A DNA stretch of 64,000 nucleotides from Sphingobium sp. EP60837 (lineage in GTDB: Bacteria > Pseudomonadota > Alphaproteobacteria > Sphingomonadales > Sphingomonadaceae): positions 1,054,001-1,118,000 of the forward strand of contig NZ_CP015986.1 of the NCBI RefSeq assembly GCF_001658005.1, given 5' to 3'. Both the position numbers and the translations under genes were made by a program. This document shows, one piece after another, positions 27,038 to 36,401 of this stretch (positions within the stretch are counted from its first letter, which is position 1; every line of letters starts with the position of its first letter). The notes under the pieces are model-generated. The model searched no databases and had not been told where the DNA came from. It was given only the letters and a program-made list of their open reading frames with translations.

Positions 27038-28072
27038 TCAGCTTACCGCTGCCTCCAGCAGGCGGATGCTGCCCGCGTCGGCATCGATTTCCGCGCGCAC
27101 GCCCAAGGGAAGACTGAACTGGTTTGCGACATGGCCGATCGCTGCGCCTTGAAAAGCGGGCACGCCCAACGGCGCAAGATGCTGCTGCAACACTTCCGAC
27201 ACTGTAAAGCCGCCATAGGATGGTCCGGTGGGGCCGCAGCCGGTGCATTGACCAAAGACCACGCCCGCGAGCTTGCCCAGCACCCCGGCAAGCGACAATT
27301 GGGTCAGCATACGGTCAATCCGGTAGGGCGCTTCGTCCACATCCTCAAGGAACAGGATCGCGCCGCTGAACTCGGGGAGCCAGGGCGTTCCCATGAGTGC
27401 AGCCAACACCGCAAGGTTACCGCCCAGCAGCCGTCCGCTCGCACGGCCGCCGCGAAAGGTGCGAATGCGGCCGCCCAGCGGGACTAGCCGGTCTTCCTTC
27501 CCCGGCGGGTTCGTGAGCGTCGGGGTCGCCCCATCGAAGGCGATGGCGCGGAAGGCGTCCCAGCTGAACTGCGGCCAGCTGCTCGCGGCATTCGGACCAT
27601 GGAAGGTGGCAAAACCAGCGCGCGCCGCGAAAGCGAGGTGGAGGGCGGTGATGTCGCTGAACCCCACCAGCAGCTTCGGATTGGCGCGAATCGTAGCGAA
27701 ATCCAGATGGGGCAGGATGCGGGCGCAGCCCCAACCGCCGCGCACGGCGAATACGGCGCGCACCTCCCTGTCGGCGAACATCGCGTTTACATCTGCCGCG
27801 CGATCGGCGTCCTTGCCCGCGAAATAACCATAGCGCTCCGTCAGATGCGCGGCGGGCTTGGGCTTCAACCCCATGGCGGCGATGGTTTCCTTGACCAGAT
27901 CGAGGTCGAAGGCGTCGTCGGTGAAGCCCGCCGGTTCGATCAGCCCGACCGTGTCGCCGGGGCGCAGCCGGGGCGGCTTGATCAACCCCGGTGAAGGAGA
28001 CTTCGCCGCGATCAGCGCGCCGCCCATGCCAGCCAGCATCATTCGCCTGTCGAGCGCCGCCGGTCCGCTCAA
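27038..28072 (-). CDS. peptidase S66 (LD-carboxypeptidase), Tat-exported
   Basis: A 344-residue enzyme expected to trim tetrapeptide stems in peptidoglycan recycling. S66 features: VGLIEPAGF, nucleophile Ser in LVGFSDITALH, Glu in FLEDVDEAPYRIDRML and His in GAAIGHVANQFSLPLG. The usual ATG candidates at 28042 and 28039 would cut a twin-arginine signal in half. The TTG at 28072 overlaps the cupin stop (TTGA), has GGGAG upstream and gives MSGPAALDRRMMLAGMGGA, a Tat-like leader. A periplasmic location is unusual for LdcA but known for Tat-type family members. Confidence 0.85.
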   Translation of the reverse strand: MSGPAALDRRMMLAGMGGALIAAKSPSPGLIKPPRLRPGDTVGLIEPAGFTDDAFDLDLVKETIAAMGLKPKPAAHLTERYGYFAGKDADRAADVNAMFADREVRAVFAVRGGWGCARILPHLDFATIRANPKLLVGFSDITALHLAFAARAGFATFHGPNAASSWPQFSWDAFRAIAFDGATPTLTNPPGKEDRLVPLGGRIRTFRGGRASGRLLGGNLAVLAALMGTPWLPEFSGAILFLEDVDEAPYRIDRMLTQLSLAGVLGKLAGVVFGQCTGCGPTGPSYGGFTVSEVLQQHLAPLGVPAFQGAAIGHVANQFSLPLGVRAEIDADAGSIRLLEAAVS

Positions 28073-28512
28073 AAAGCGCTCCCATCCTTGCGCTGATAGC
28101 CGCCCCTCGACCAACGCAGGTCGATGTCCGGATAATGCGCGTCGCCGGTTGGGACTCGGCCGAAGGCGAGCAATTCGCAATCGCCGTCGCTTTCATTGAC
28201 GAGATGGTGGCCGTTCGGTTCCCCCTTCGGGAATGCCGCCATGTCGCCCGGTTGCATCGCGACGCGCCCATCATCCTCCACCAGCACCGCCTGCCCGCTC
28301 AGAACGACGACAAATTCATCCTCATCCTCATGCCAGTGGCGTTGCGAGGAGGCAGCGCCCGGTTTCAGCACGACATGGCTAACGCCGAAATCCGCAAGTC
28401 CGCTGTCAGGGCCTAGTTTGCGTACCCAGCGTCCATAGACGGCAGCGGCGAAGGGGACCGGATAACCGGTCCTGTTCGTCTGCTGTATGGCTGCAAGATT
28501 GATCTTGGGCAT
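28069..28512 (-). CDS. cupin-domain protein
   Basis: A 147-residue single-cupin protein. Motif 1 has SQRHWHEDEDEFVVVLSG with His and Glu metal ligands; motif 2 is PGDMAAFPKGEPNGHHLVN. The N-terminus includes INLAAIQQTNRTGYP, typical of a cupin group found in alphaproteobacteria. The ATG at 28512 has GGAGGAAAGG upstream. It is coupled to the S66 peptidase by a TTGA overlap and diverges from dapE across 51 bases. The peptidoglycan-related neighbours hint at cell-wall metabolism, but the substrate is unknown. Confidence 0.87.
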   Translation of the reverse strand: MPKINLAAIQQTNRTGYPVPFAAAVYGRWVRKLGPDSGLADFGVSHVVLKPGAASSQRHWHEDEDEFVVVLSGQAVLVEDDGRVAMQPGDMAAFPKGEPNGHHLVNESDGDCELLAFGRVPTGDAHYPDIDLRWSRGGYQRKDGSAF

Positions 28513-28563
28513 GAACCTTTCCTCCGGCTGGCAAAGGCGCTCTGCTTTCGCTAACGCAGCGCC

Positions 28564-29709
28564 ATGAGCATGACCAGCACCAATGCCGACATAGTGGACA
28601 TAGCACGGAAGCTGATCGCCTGTCCTTCGGTCACGCCGGCGCAGGGCGAAGTTTTCGCCGTGCTGGAAGCGATGCTGGTTCCCCTGGGCTTCACCGTCGA
28701 TCGCTTCCTCGTGGGCGAAGCGCCTGACGGTCCCGTCGAAAATCTGCTCGCCTGGCGGACGACGGGCGCCGGTCCGCACTTCGCATTCGCCGGGCATCTG
28801 GACGTGGTGCCGCCGGGCGAGGGCTGGGCCAGCGACCCGTTCACGCCTGAGTTGCGTGGCGACCTGCTTTACGGCCGGGGCGCGGTCGATATGAAGGGCT
28901 CCATCGCTGCCTTTGTCGGCGCGCTGGGTAGCCTTTCGGAAGATTTGGCGGGCACGATCAGCCTGATCATCACCGGGGATGAAGAAGGCCCCGCCGTTTA
29001 CGGCACGCTGGCCCTGATGGACCGGATGGCGGCGCATGGCCTGCGCCCCGACCTGTGCCTGGTGGGCGAACCGACATCATCGCAGCGACTGGGAGACGTC
29101 ATCAAGATCGGCCGGCGTGGATCGGTGAACATGTGGATCAGGGTCGATGGCACGCAGGGGCATGTCGCCTATCCGCACCTTGCCGACAATCCGATCCCGC
29201 CCCTCATCCGAATCCTGTCCGCCATCGATGCGGAGGTGCTGGACGAGGGAAATGACTGGTTTCAGCCGAGCAATATCGAGATCACCGATCTTGAGGTCGG
29301 AAATCCTGCGACCAACGTCATTCCAGCGGCAGCAAAGGCGCGTATCTCGATCCGCTTCAACGATCAGCATAGCGGGGCGGAGTTGATCGAGCGGATCAGC
29401 GCAATCGCGGCGGTTGAGGGCGGCGTAGTGACGGCGAAGATCAGCGGCGAGCCTTTTCTTACCGCGCCCGGTCCGCTGTCCGACCTTGTGGCGAGCGCCA
29501 TTAGGGAGGTGACCGGGGTTGAGGCGGAGCTGTCCACGACCGGCGGGACATCCGACGCGCGCTTCCTCTCCCGGCTTTGCCCTGTGGTGGAGTTCGGGCT
29601 GAACAATGCGACGATGCATAAGCTGGATGAAGCGGTCGCGGTGCAGGACCTTAGGGCGCTGGGGGAGATTTATGCGCTGATCGTGCGGCGGGCTTTGGGC
29701 GGTTGCTGA
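28564..29709 (+). CDS. dapE: succinyl-diaminopimelate desuccinylase
   Basis: A 381-residue M20-family metallohydrolase that removes succinate from N-succinyl-L,L-diaminopimelate in lysine and peptidoglycan precursor synthesis. Metal ligands and motifs: FAGHLDVVPPG, GRGAVDMKG, TGDEEGPA, VGEPTS and the C-terminal NNATMHKLDE. Length fits the family. The start is ATG 28564 or 28570; no clear Shine-Dalgarno sequence is visible. It is next to an S66 peptidase and cupin transcribed the other way, and ends 30 bases before the convergent GGDEF-EAL gene. Confidence 0.96.
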   Translation: MSMTSTNADIVDIARKLIACPSVTPAQGEVFAVLEAMLVPLGFTVDRFLVGEAPDGPVENLLAWRTTGAGPHFAFAGHLDVVPPGEGWASDPFTPELRGDLLYGRGAVDMKGSIAAFVGALGSLSEDLAGTISLIITGDEEGPAVYGTLALMDRMAAHGLRPDLCLVGEPTSSQRLGDVIKIGRRGSVNMWIRVDGTQGHVAYPHLADNPIPPLIRILSAIDAEVLDEGNDWFQPSNIEITDLEVGNPATNVIPAAAKARISIRFNDQHSGAELIERISAIAAVEGGVVTAKISGEPFLTAPGPLSDLVASAIREVTGVEAELSTTGGTSDARFLSRLCPVVEFGLNNATMHKLDEAVAVQDLRALGEIYALIVRRALGGC

Positions 29710-29739
29710 CGATAGCCGTCATGCTTTCGGGCGAGCGGT

Positions 29740-31416
29740 TCAGACGATCCGGCGATCGCTCATCCTAGGCGCAGCGAAGCGGGCGAGATAATCCTCCTCC
29801 CCCGTCGGCCGGGCGAAATGATAGCCCTGGAACAGGGTGCAGCCGATCACGCGCAGCATGTCCATCTGCGCTTCGGATTCGACGCCTTCCACCACCACTT
29901 CCATGCCGAGGCCCTGGATCAGGCCGACGACGGCGCTGCAGATCGTCCGCGCCTCGGCCGAAATGGCGATGTCGCGCACCAGGCTGCGGTCGATCTTGAC
30001 GCGATCGATCGGCAGTTCCTTAAGGCGCGAGAGGTTGGAATAGCCGGTGCCGAAATCGTCGATGGCGATCCGCACGCCTTCCTGACGCAGCGCCCATAGC
30101 TGACCCAGGACCCGCTGATCCATTTCCATCGCCAGTGATTCGGAGATTTCCAGCTCCAGCATATGCGGAGGCGTCTGGTGCGCGGCCATGGCGTGGCGCA
30201 GGCGCAGGAAGAAGTCCGCCTGCGACAATTCGCGCGACGAGATGTTGACGGCGATGCGCTGCCCTATGTCCGCCTTCGCCCAGCGCGCGGCGGTTTCGCA
30301 GACGCGGCTCATCACCCAGTCGCCCAGCGCGACGATCGCGCCGCTTTCCTCCGCCACCGGTACGAAGAAGCCGGGCATGACGAGGTCACGTTCCGGATGC
30401 GCCCAGCGGATGAGGGCTTCGGCGGTGACGACGCGGCCGCTGATCGCTTCGACCTGCGGCTGGAACTCCAGGATGAATTCGTCGCGTTGCAGGGCGAGCA
30501 GCAGGTCGCGCTCCAGTTCGGCCCGGTCGGCAGCCTCCAGCGCCAGTTCGGCGGTGAACATCTCCGCGCGGTTACGGCCTTCGTGCTTGGCGTGGTACAT
30601 GGCGATGTCGGCCGAACGCAGCAGCGCGGAGAGGGTGTCGCCATGATCGGGGTAGCAGGCGATGCCGATCGAAGCGCCGAGTTCAATATGCTGGCTGCCA
30701 AGATCGAACCGCTCGCTGAGTGCGAACTGAATGGCGCGGGCGATGCGGCTGGCGGCCTCCCGGCCATGGAGGTCAGGGAAGAACATGGTGAATTCATCGC
30801 CCGCGAGGCGGCCAAGCACGGCATCGCTCAGGCCAGCGCTGACCTGCGCCATGACGACTTCGCGCAGCCGGCCGGCGACGCGGGCGAGCAGTTGATCGCC
30901 CGCGGCATGGCCGAGCGTGTCGTTGACGCCTTTGAAGCCATCAAGGTCGATGAAGAAGAGTGCTGCGGCGTGATCGCCCTCCCGCTCGGCGAGCAGCCGT
31001 TCGACCTGACGGCAGAAACTGGTTCGGTTGGCGAGGCCAGTCACCTGATCGAAAAGGGCGAGCGCCTGCACATGGTCGAGATTGGTGCGTACCTGGCTGA
31101 ACAGGCTGGTCATGGCCACGGACAGGTCGGGAAGCTCCGCCGCGATTTCAGGGGCGACGGGCGATTGCAAATCGCCGTGGGCGGCCGCGACCAGCCTTTC
31201 CGTCGCGGTATCGATGGCGTCGGCGGTGGTGGCGACGGTCTGGCGCGCGGACGCCCAGCTCATCGTGCCGCATAATATTGCGATGATCAGCGAGCGGCCG
31301 ATGCCGACAATGTCGGTCGCCTGATCCTGTCCCAGAACGAGGGACAGGGTGAACACCAGCGCCCCCGCGGCGCAGGCGAAGGCGGTGGCGCGGCTTTTCA
31401 ATGTCACGCCTTGCAT
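29740..31416 (-). CDS. membrane GGDEF-EAL cyclic-di-GMP protein
   Basis: A 558-residue protein with two N-terminal membrane helices (about residues 10-60), a short linker, a GGDEF domain (about 125-285, signature AGDEF in GRLAGDEFTMFF) and an EAL domain (about 300-545). The EAL domain has all expected catalytic residues: EALIRW, NISSREL, ELEISES, DDFGTGYSNLSRL, KIDRSLV and EGVESEAQ, so it should hydrolyse c-di-GMP. AGDEF can be active or allosteric; no RxxD I-site is seen. The ATG at 31416 is chosen over 31455, as it starts the membrane region. Confidence 0.93.
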   Translation of the reverse strand: MQGVTLKSRATAFACAAGALVFTLSLVLGQDQATDIVGIGRSLIIAILCGTMSWASARQTVATTADAIDTATERLVAAAHGDLQSPVAPEIAAELPDLSVAMTSLFSQVRTNLDHVQALALFDQVTGLANRTSFCRQVERLLAEREGDHAAALFFIDLDGFKGVNDTLGHAAGDQLLARVAGRLREVVMAQVSAGLSDAVLGRLAGDEFTMFFPDLHGREAASRIARAIQFALSERFDLGSQHIELGASIGIACYPDHGDTLSALLRSADIAMYHAKHEGRNRAEMFTAELALEAADRAELERDLLLALQRDEFILEFQPQVEAISGRVVTAEALIRWAHPERDLVMPGFFVPVAEESGAIVALGDWVMSRVCETAARWAKADIGQRIAVNISSRELSQADFFLRLRHAMAAHQTPPHMLELEISESLAMEMDQRVLGQLWALRQEGVRIAIDDFGTGYSNLSRLKELPIDRVKIDRSLVRDIAISAEARTICSAVVGLIQGLGMEVVVEGVESEAQMDMLRVIGCTLFQGYHFARPTGEEDYLARFAAPRMSDRRIV

Positions 31417-31515
31417 GTGCCTCCCGCCCCAGAGCGCGGCTCGACGATGAGCCACGGATCAGCAGGGTATGAAGGACGCTGGTTAAGAAAAGGTCAGTGC
31501 CTGCGCCGGGCGATC

Positions 31516-32046
31516 CTATTTTTTGCGGCGCAATATGACGTAGAGCGCGCCTTCTCCGCCATGGCGCGGATGGGCGAGGCGGACGCTAGCGATGCGGTCG
31601 GCATAGGCACTGGTTTCGAGCCAATGGCCGATCTCTGCGCGGATCGCGCCACGGCGTGCGTCGCGGCCGAATCCGCTGGCTTTGGGCGGTTTGCCCGTCA
31701 CGATCAGCAGGATTCGGAGATCGCGGGACAGGGCCGTGGCGAGGGCCTGGTTTAATCTGGCATGGGCGGCGGAAAGGCTGTGGCCGTGTAGGTCGATCGC
31801 CATGTCCGGGACCAACGTGCCGCTACGGATTCGGCGTTCCCAAGTGGAATCGAGCGTGGCGGCCGGAGCGCGGGAGGGGCTCGGGACAGTGGGACGCAAC
31901 GGGGCGGGTGTTAACCCTGGGGGCGCAGACACTGCGAGCGCGGGCGGCGCGTCGATGGGGCGCGAACCGGGCCGCAGGGGCCAAACAGACCGGGTAAGCG
32001 CGCTCCAGAGCGCCTGTTCCTCAGACGAAAGATGCCGCCGGGCCAT
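31516..32046 (-). CDS. Smr-domain protein
   Basis: A 176-residue protein with a Pro/Ala-rich N-terminal half and a C-terminal Smr domain (about 80-176): IDLHGHSLSAAHARL and LIVTGKPPKASGFGRDARRGAIRAEI. Smr domains are nucleases or nucleic-acid binders; short stand-alone forms like this occur widely in proteobacteria. The insertion in the TGKP-to-GAIR loop is typical of alphaproteobacterial forms. It follows mltA by 12 bases and belongs to the Tim44-like/mltA/smr operon. Confidence 0.9.
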   Translation of the reverse strand: MARRHLSSEEQALWSALTRSVWPLRPGSRPIDAPPALAVSAPPGLTPAPLRPTVPSPSRAPAATLDSTWERRIRSGTLVPDMAIDLHGHSLSAAHARLNQALATALSRDLRILLIVTGKPPKASGFGRDARRGAIRAEIGHWLETSAYADRIASVRLAHPRHGGEGALYVILRRKK

Positions 32047-32058
32047 GGCCAGAGACGC

Positions 32059-33312
32059 TCACTGGCGCGAAAGGCGAGCCGCCGAACCTATCGGCAGCAG
32101 GATGAGCGCGCTTCCGCGTGCGGACATGCCGCCGGCGACCGACCGGGCGCGGTCTCCGGCGCCCCAGAAGCTGTCGAAGCGGTTGGCGCCCTTGATCGCG
32201 CCGCCGGTATCCTGCGCGATCCACAGGCCATTGGGTTCTGCGCGATCAAGCGAGAGCAGGACGGGAGCCCCGAGCGGCACATATTTGGGATCTGCGGCCA
32301 CCGTCGCCTCCGCCGTCACGGGCACGCCCAGCGCACCGAGCGGCCCCGCGCCGGTCAGCTCCCGAAAAAAGACGAAGCTCTTATTCTCGTTCATGATCTG
32401 CGCGCCCTCCTCAGGGTTGGCGCGCAGCCAGGCCATGATGTCCTGCATCGAGCCCGCCTGGATCAGCCCGCGATCCTTCATCAGCTTGCCTATGCCGGTA
32501 TAATCCCGGCCATTTTGCCCGTCATAGCCGATCCGCATGACGCCGCCATCGGGAAGCAGAAGGCGACCGCTGCCCTGTACTTGCAGGAAGAAGAATTCCA
32601 CGGGGTCCGCAGCCCAGGCGATCTCCAGGCCCCGGCCCGCCAATGAGCCGGTGACGATCTGCGCCCGATCATCGAAGGGGACGAAGTTGCTTCCCTGCAC
32701 CTTGCCGCGAATCGTCTTGCCTTTCAGGCTATCGCTGAACAGGCCGAGATTGACATCGATCAGGTCGGGCGGGCGGCGGTATATCGGGATCTGGTAACCG
32801 GGCTGGCGCGTACGCGATCCCGCTATTTCCGGTTCATAATAGCCGGTGACGAAGGCTGTTCCCGGCCCCACCTGCACGGCTTCGAAATTGCGCGAGAAGA
32901 ATTCATTGGCGTTCGCGTCAGGCCAACTGGACGCGGCGGCGCAGGCGCTGTTCCAATCCGATCCTCGAGTGAGCCCGCTCTGGTCGGTGCGGCGCATCAG
33001 CGAGGGACAAGAGATGCGGAAAGCCTCTAATGCCTTTCGGGCGCGTTCTCCGGCGGGGATCAGGCTGGCAATTTCAGGACCCCGAGTGACCCCTGTGGCA
33101 AGCGCCGTTCCGGTATCGGTGACTGGAACCGGAGGCGGGGTCACCGGCAACGCCGGGCGCGGCGTGGCGGGACGCGGGCGGGCCGCCGTCTCACCACCGC
33201 GTGACGGACGCGCGGGAGCAGGCCCCGTTGCGCCAGGAGGAATCACACCGCCCGCGCACGCCGATAGCAGCAGCGCCGCGAGTAGCGGCGCGCCCGACTT
33301 ACGCAGGCTCAT
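32059..33312 (-). CDS. mltA: membrane-bound lytic murein transglycosylase A
   Basis: A 417-residue outer-membrane lipoprotein: signal LLAALLLSAC with lipidated Cys19, a Pro-rich linker to about residue 75, then the MltA barrel domain (FVTGYYEPEIAGS, VQGSGRLLLPDGG) and a C-terminal 3D domain with catalytic Asp residues (IAQDTGGAIKGANRFDSFWGAG). It cleaves the glycan strand to 1,6-anhydro-muropeptides. It overlaps the Tim44-like gene by 4 bases upstream and is followed by smr. Confidence 0.95.
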   Translation of the reverse strand: MSLRKSGAPLLAALLLSACAGGVIPPGATGPAPARPSRGGETAARPRPATPRPALPVTPPPVPVTDTGTALATGVTRGPEIASLIPAGERARKALEAFRISCPSLMRRTDQSGLTRGSDWNSACAAASSWPDANANEFFSRNFEAVQVGPGTAFVTGYYEPEIAGSRTRQPGYQIPIYRRPPDLIDVNLGLFSDSLKGKTIRGKVQGSNFVPFDDRAQIVTGSLAGRGLEIAWAADPVEFFFLQVQGSGRLLLPDGGVMRIGYDGQNGRDYTGIGKLMKDRGLIQAGSMQDIMAWLRANPEEGAQIMNENKSFVFFRELTGAGPLGALGVPVTAEATVAADPKYVPLGAPVLLSLDRAEPNGLWIAQDTGGAIKGANRFDSFWGAGDRARSVAGGMSARGSALILLPIGSAARLSRQ

Positions 33313-33977
33313 GCAGCCTCGTCGGTTTCGCTGAGCTTCCAGTTGGGATCAGTGCTGCGCAGGTCACGCGTGAAGGTCCAGATGTCGTTTGTGCCGACCG
33401 CGTCGGTCAGCGACCCGGCAACGACATTGCCATCATGGTCGCGGGTGACGGCGGCGATGTCGGCTTCGAACCGCAGCGACACTTCGGCGATCCGGCCGTT
33501 GACGCTCGCATCGACGATCTGCGCCTTTTCGATGCGGACCAGGCGATTGTCGAGGACATGGCCAGCCGCTTCACGCTGCGCGATCGATTCTTCGAAGGAC
33601 GCCAGTACATCGGCGTCGCAGAGCCATTCCAGTTCCGAACGGTCGCCGCGCCAGAAGGCTTCGAGCACCATTTTGTACGCAGCCTTCGCGCCTTCGACGA
33701 ATTGCGGCACGTCGAAGTTGCGGTCAGCGGCGATCAGCGCGCGCACGCCCAATTCGCCACCCGAAGCGATCAGGCCATCGGCAAGGCGAACCGAATCACC
33801 GGGAAGGTCGGTCATCGGACGCGGCTGAAGCACAGTCACTTTAGCCCGCTCCTCGGCCGGACGCAGCGCAGGCTCCTGCTCATGCCCCGTCCGCTTACCG
33901 AGGACGGAATAGAGCCGCAGCGCCAGAAAACCGGCGATGAGGGCGAGGATGACAATTACATACACGGGGCCAGGCAC
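33309..33977 (-). CDS. Tim44-like domain (TimA-type) adaptor protein
   Basis: A 222-residue protein with one N-terminal membrane helix (residues 3-22, PVYVIVILALIAGFLALRLY), a charged linker and a Tim44-like/Mba1 fold (about 80-220). Related to the mitochondrial import factor Tim44; bacterial members are putative adaptors for membrane or envelope proteins, with no settled function. It diverges from secB across 172 bases and is coupled to mltA by a 4-base overlap. The cluster with secB is common in alphaproteobacteria. Confidence 0.9.
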   Translation of the reverse strand: MPGPVYVIVILALIAGFLALRLYSVLGKRTGHEQEPALRPAEERAKVTVLQPRPMTDLPGDSVRLADGLIASGGELGVRALIAADRNFDVPQFVEGAKAAYKMVLEAFWRGDRSELEWLCDADVLASFEESIAQREAAGHVLDNRLVRIEKAQIVDASVNGRIAEVSLRFEADIAAVTRDHDGNVVAGSLTDAVGTNDIWTFTRDLRSTDPNWKLSETDEAA

Positions 33978-34149
33978 CCTTTGGTCTAGATCTAGAATGA
34001 CAACGCAACCAACATAGGCATGTTTCCCCCAAATTCAAATGGCCGCTTTGGCAGCCGCCATTGCCCTGCCCCGCCGCCCCTGCTAAGCGCACGGGCCATT
34101 GTCCCGGGCGCGTCGCCTGCGGATCAACAGGGAAAATCAGGGAACACAA

Positions 34150-34653
34150 ATGGCCGACGAAGCCGATAGCATCCAGACCGCCAACGTGGGCAACGGCGCG
34201 GACACGAGTCCGCAAATCGCGCTGATCAGCCAATATGTGAAAGACCTGTCGTTCGAAAACCCGAACGCTCCGACCGTCTATCAGTGGCCGGACCAGCCGC
34301 AGATCGACGTCCAGTTCAACATCGGCGCCGACAAGGTCGGCGAAGAAGTGGTCGAGGTTTCGCTGAAGATCGAAGTGAAGGCGACCGCACCGCAAGGCAC
34401 CGCCTTTGCCGTCGAACTGCTCTATGCCGCGATCTTCGGCATGCGCAACGTGCCCGACGAACAGCTTCAGCCCTTCATGCTGGCCGAAGCGCCGCGCCTC
34501 ATCTTCCCTTTCGCCCGCCGCGTGCTGGCGGACGCGATCCGCGACGGCGGCTTCCCGCCGCTGCTGCTGGACCCGATCGATTTTGGCGCTCTTTACGAAC
34601 AGCAGGCGCAGGCCATTGCACAGACGGCGGGTGAGCCGGCCGGCCACGCCTGA
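34150..34653 (+). CDS. secB: protein-export chaperone SecB
   Basis: A 167-residue export chaperone that holds preproteins unfolded for SecA. Family features are ISQYVKDLSFENPNAP near the N-terminus, QFNIGADKVGEEVVEVSLKIEV and FPFARRVLADAIRDGGFPPLLLDPIDF. The ATG at 34150 is chosen as it starts MADEADSIQT; 17 open codons upstream are not family-like. It diverges from the Tim44-like gene. A repeat separates it from murJ. Confidence 0.97.
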   Translation: MADEADSIQTANVGNGADTSPQIALISQYVKDLSFENPNAPTVYQWPDQPQIDVQFNIGADKVGEEVVEVSLKIEVKATAPQGTAFAVELLYAAIFGMRNVPDEQLQPFMLAEAPRLIFPFARRVLADAIRDGGFPPLLLDPIDFGALYEQQAQAIAQTAGEPAGHA

Positions 34654-34667
34654 GCGCGCGCATCACC

Positions 34668-34780
34668 GTTCGTGCTGAGTAGGGACTGAGTGTGTTGAAG
34701 CCCCGTATCGAAGCATATTTATACCTGTCCTTCGATACGCCACTTCGACGTTGCTCAGTGGTTACTCAGGACGAGCGGGG
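34668..34780. repeat. dispersed compound dyad repeat upstream of murJ
   Basis: Ten-base arms cgtatcgaag (34704-34713) and cttcgatacg (34730-34739) around an A+T-rich loop, flanked by gtgctgagtaggg and ctcagtggttactcagga. Similar in build to the copy at 9370-9430 (ctgagtagcc, tatcgaagg). It fills the gap between secB and murJ. Confidence 0.65.
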
Positions 34781-34789
34781 TATGGCATA

Positions 34790-36397
34790 GTGAAACTCGT
34801 CAAAGCGCTTGGCTCGGTCGGCGGGCTGACGCTTGCCAGCCGCGTGCTGGCGCTGGTGCGGGATTCGCTGGCCGCTCGCTATGTCGGCGCGGGTTTCGCG
34901 TCGGACGCCTTCAATGGCGTGGCCTTCCGTCTGCCCAACATGTTCCGCGCTCTCTTTGCAGAGGGCGCCTTTTCCGCCGCCTTCATCCCGATGTTCAATC
35001 GCAAGGCCGCCGGACCGGGAGGTGTTGCGGAAGGCTATCATTTCGCCGAGCGCGCGCTGGCCGTGCTGCTGCCAGTCCTGATCCTTTTCACCGTCGTGCT
35101 GGTCGCCGCGGCCTGGCCCATCACCTGGCTGTTGTCGGGCGGATTTTCGCGGCAGAACCCGACACCTGAACAATTCGCGTTCGCGGTGCTGCTGTCTCGC
35201 ATCACACTGCCCTATCTGGCGTTGATCAGCCTTGCCTCGCTGCTGGGCGGCATATTGAACTCACTCGACAAATTCTGGGTCAATGCGGCCGCGCCGATCC
35301 TGCTCAACCTGGCGATGATTGCCGGGCTGTGGCTGTTCCATGGCGCGGATGAATATGAAACCGCGCGGGTCCAGGCTATTTCGGTGACCGTCGGCGGCGC
35401 GCTGCAATTGCTCTGGCTGATATGGGCCTGCCGCCGCGCGGGCGTGTCGATGAAATTGAAGCGGCCACGCCTGGACGCCGACGTACGCGAGCTGTTGCGC
35501 CTGATCGTGCCCGCAGCAGCGGGCGCTGGCGCGTCGCAGATCAACTTGCTGATCTCGACCGCCCTGTCGGGGTGGCTGCTGGCGTCGGGATCGATCACCT
35601 ATATTTATTATGCCGACCGGTTGAACCAGCTGCCGCTGGGGCTGATTGGCATTGGCCTGGGCACCATATTGTTGCCGACGATCTCGCGCCTGCTATCGAC
35701 CGGGCAGGACGCCGTGGCGATGGAAACGCAAAATCGGGGGATCGAGCTGGCGCTGTTCCTCACCTTACCCGCAACCATCGCCTTCATCACCGTGGCTGAG
35801 CCGATCGTGCGGGGCCTGTTCCAATATGGGCGTTTCACGGTCGAGGATGCGCGCCGGTGCGGCTGGGCGCTGTCGGCCTTTTCAATCGGCCTGCCATCCT
35901 ATGTCCTCGTGAAGGTGCTGACGCCCGGCTATTATGCGCGCGGCGACACGAAAACGCCCGTTCGTTATGCGATGCTTTCGATCCTTATCAACATCATCGG
36001 CAATATCGCACTGATCCCGCTGATGGCCCGCGTGGGACTGGGGCATGTCGCGCCGCCGCTGGCCACCGCGCTGTCCTCCACCGTCAACGTCGCGATGCTT
36101 TATGCAACACTGGTGAAGCGCGGCCATTTCACGGCCGATGCTCAGCTACGCCGGCGGCTACCCCGCCTCGCGCTGGCGGCGCTGGTGATGGGCGGCGCGC
36201 TGCTGGCGGGGGAAAGCTTGTTAGAGCCGTGGCTCGGCGGCGCGATGGTCCAGCGTTACATAGCTCTCGCCATGCTTGTCGGCGCGGGGATCGCCCTTTA
36301 CGGGGTGGCCTGTTTCCTTACGGGCGCTTATCGGGTGTCCGACCTCAAGGCGCTGATGCGCCGTCGGGGATCAACCGCAACATCGAAGAACGGATAG
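34790..36397 (+). CDS. murJ: lipid II flippase MurJ
   Basis: A 535-residue MOP-superfamily membrane protein with about 14 hydrophobic helices. The N-terminus LTLASRVLALVRDSLAARYVGAG and the RLPNMFRALFAEGAFSAAFIPMF segment are hallmark MurJ sequences with the conserved charged residues of the central cavity. It flips lipid II to the periplasm. The GTG at 34790 begins the family N-terminus (VKLVKALGS); the frame extends 13 codons upstream into repeat DNA. trpS follows after 4 bases. Confidence 0.95.
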   Translation: MKLVKALGSVGGLTLASRVLALVRDSLAARYVGAGFASDAFNGVAFRLPNMFRALFAEGAFSAAFIPMFNRKAAGPGGVAEGYHFAERALAVLLPVLILFTVVLVAAAWPITWLLSGGFSRQNPTPEQFAFAVLLSRITLPYLALISLASLLGGILNSLDKFWVNAAAPILLNLAMIAGLWLFHGADEYETARVQAISVTVGGALQLLWLIWACRRAGVSMKLKRPRLDADVRELLRLIVPAAAGAGASQINLLISTALSGWLLASGSITYIYYADRLNQLPLGLIGIGLGTILLPTISRLLSTGQDAVAMETQNRGIELALFLTLPATIAFITVAEPIVRGLFQYGRFTVEDARRCGWALSAFSIGLPSYVLVKVLTPGYYARGDTKTPVRYAMLSILINIIGNIALIPLMARVGLGHVAPPLATALSSTVNVAMLYATLVKRGHFTADAQLRRRLPRLALAALVMGGALLAGESLLEPWLGGAMVQRYIALAMLVGAGIALYGVACFLTGAYRVSDLKALMRRRGSTATSKNG

Positions 36398-36401
36398 AAG
36401 A

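Noticed and set aside
30163..31275. 370-residue open frame opposite the GGDEF-EAL gene
   Set aside because: Low-complexity shadow frame; the opposite strand has all EAL catalytic motifs.
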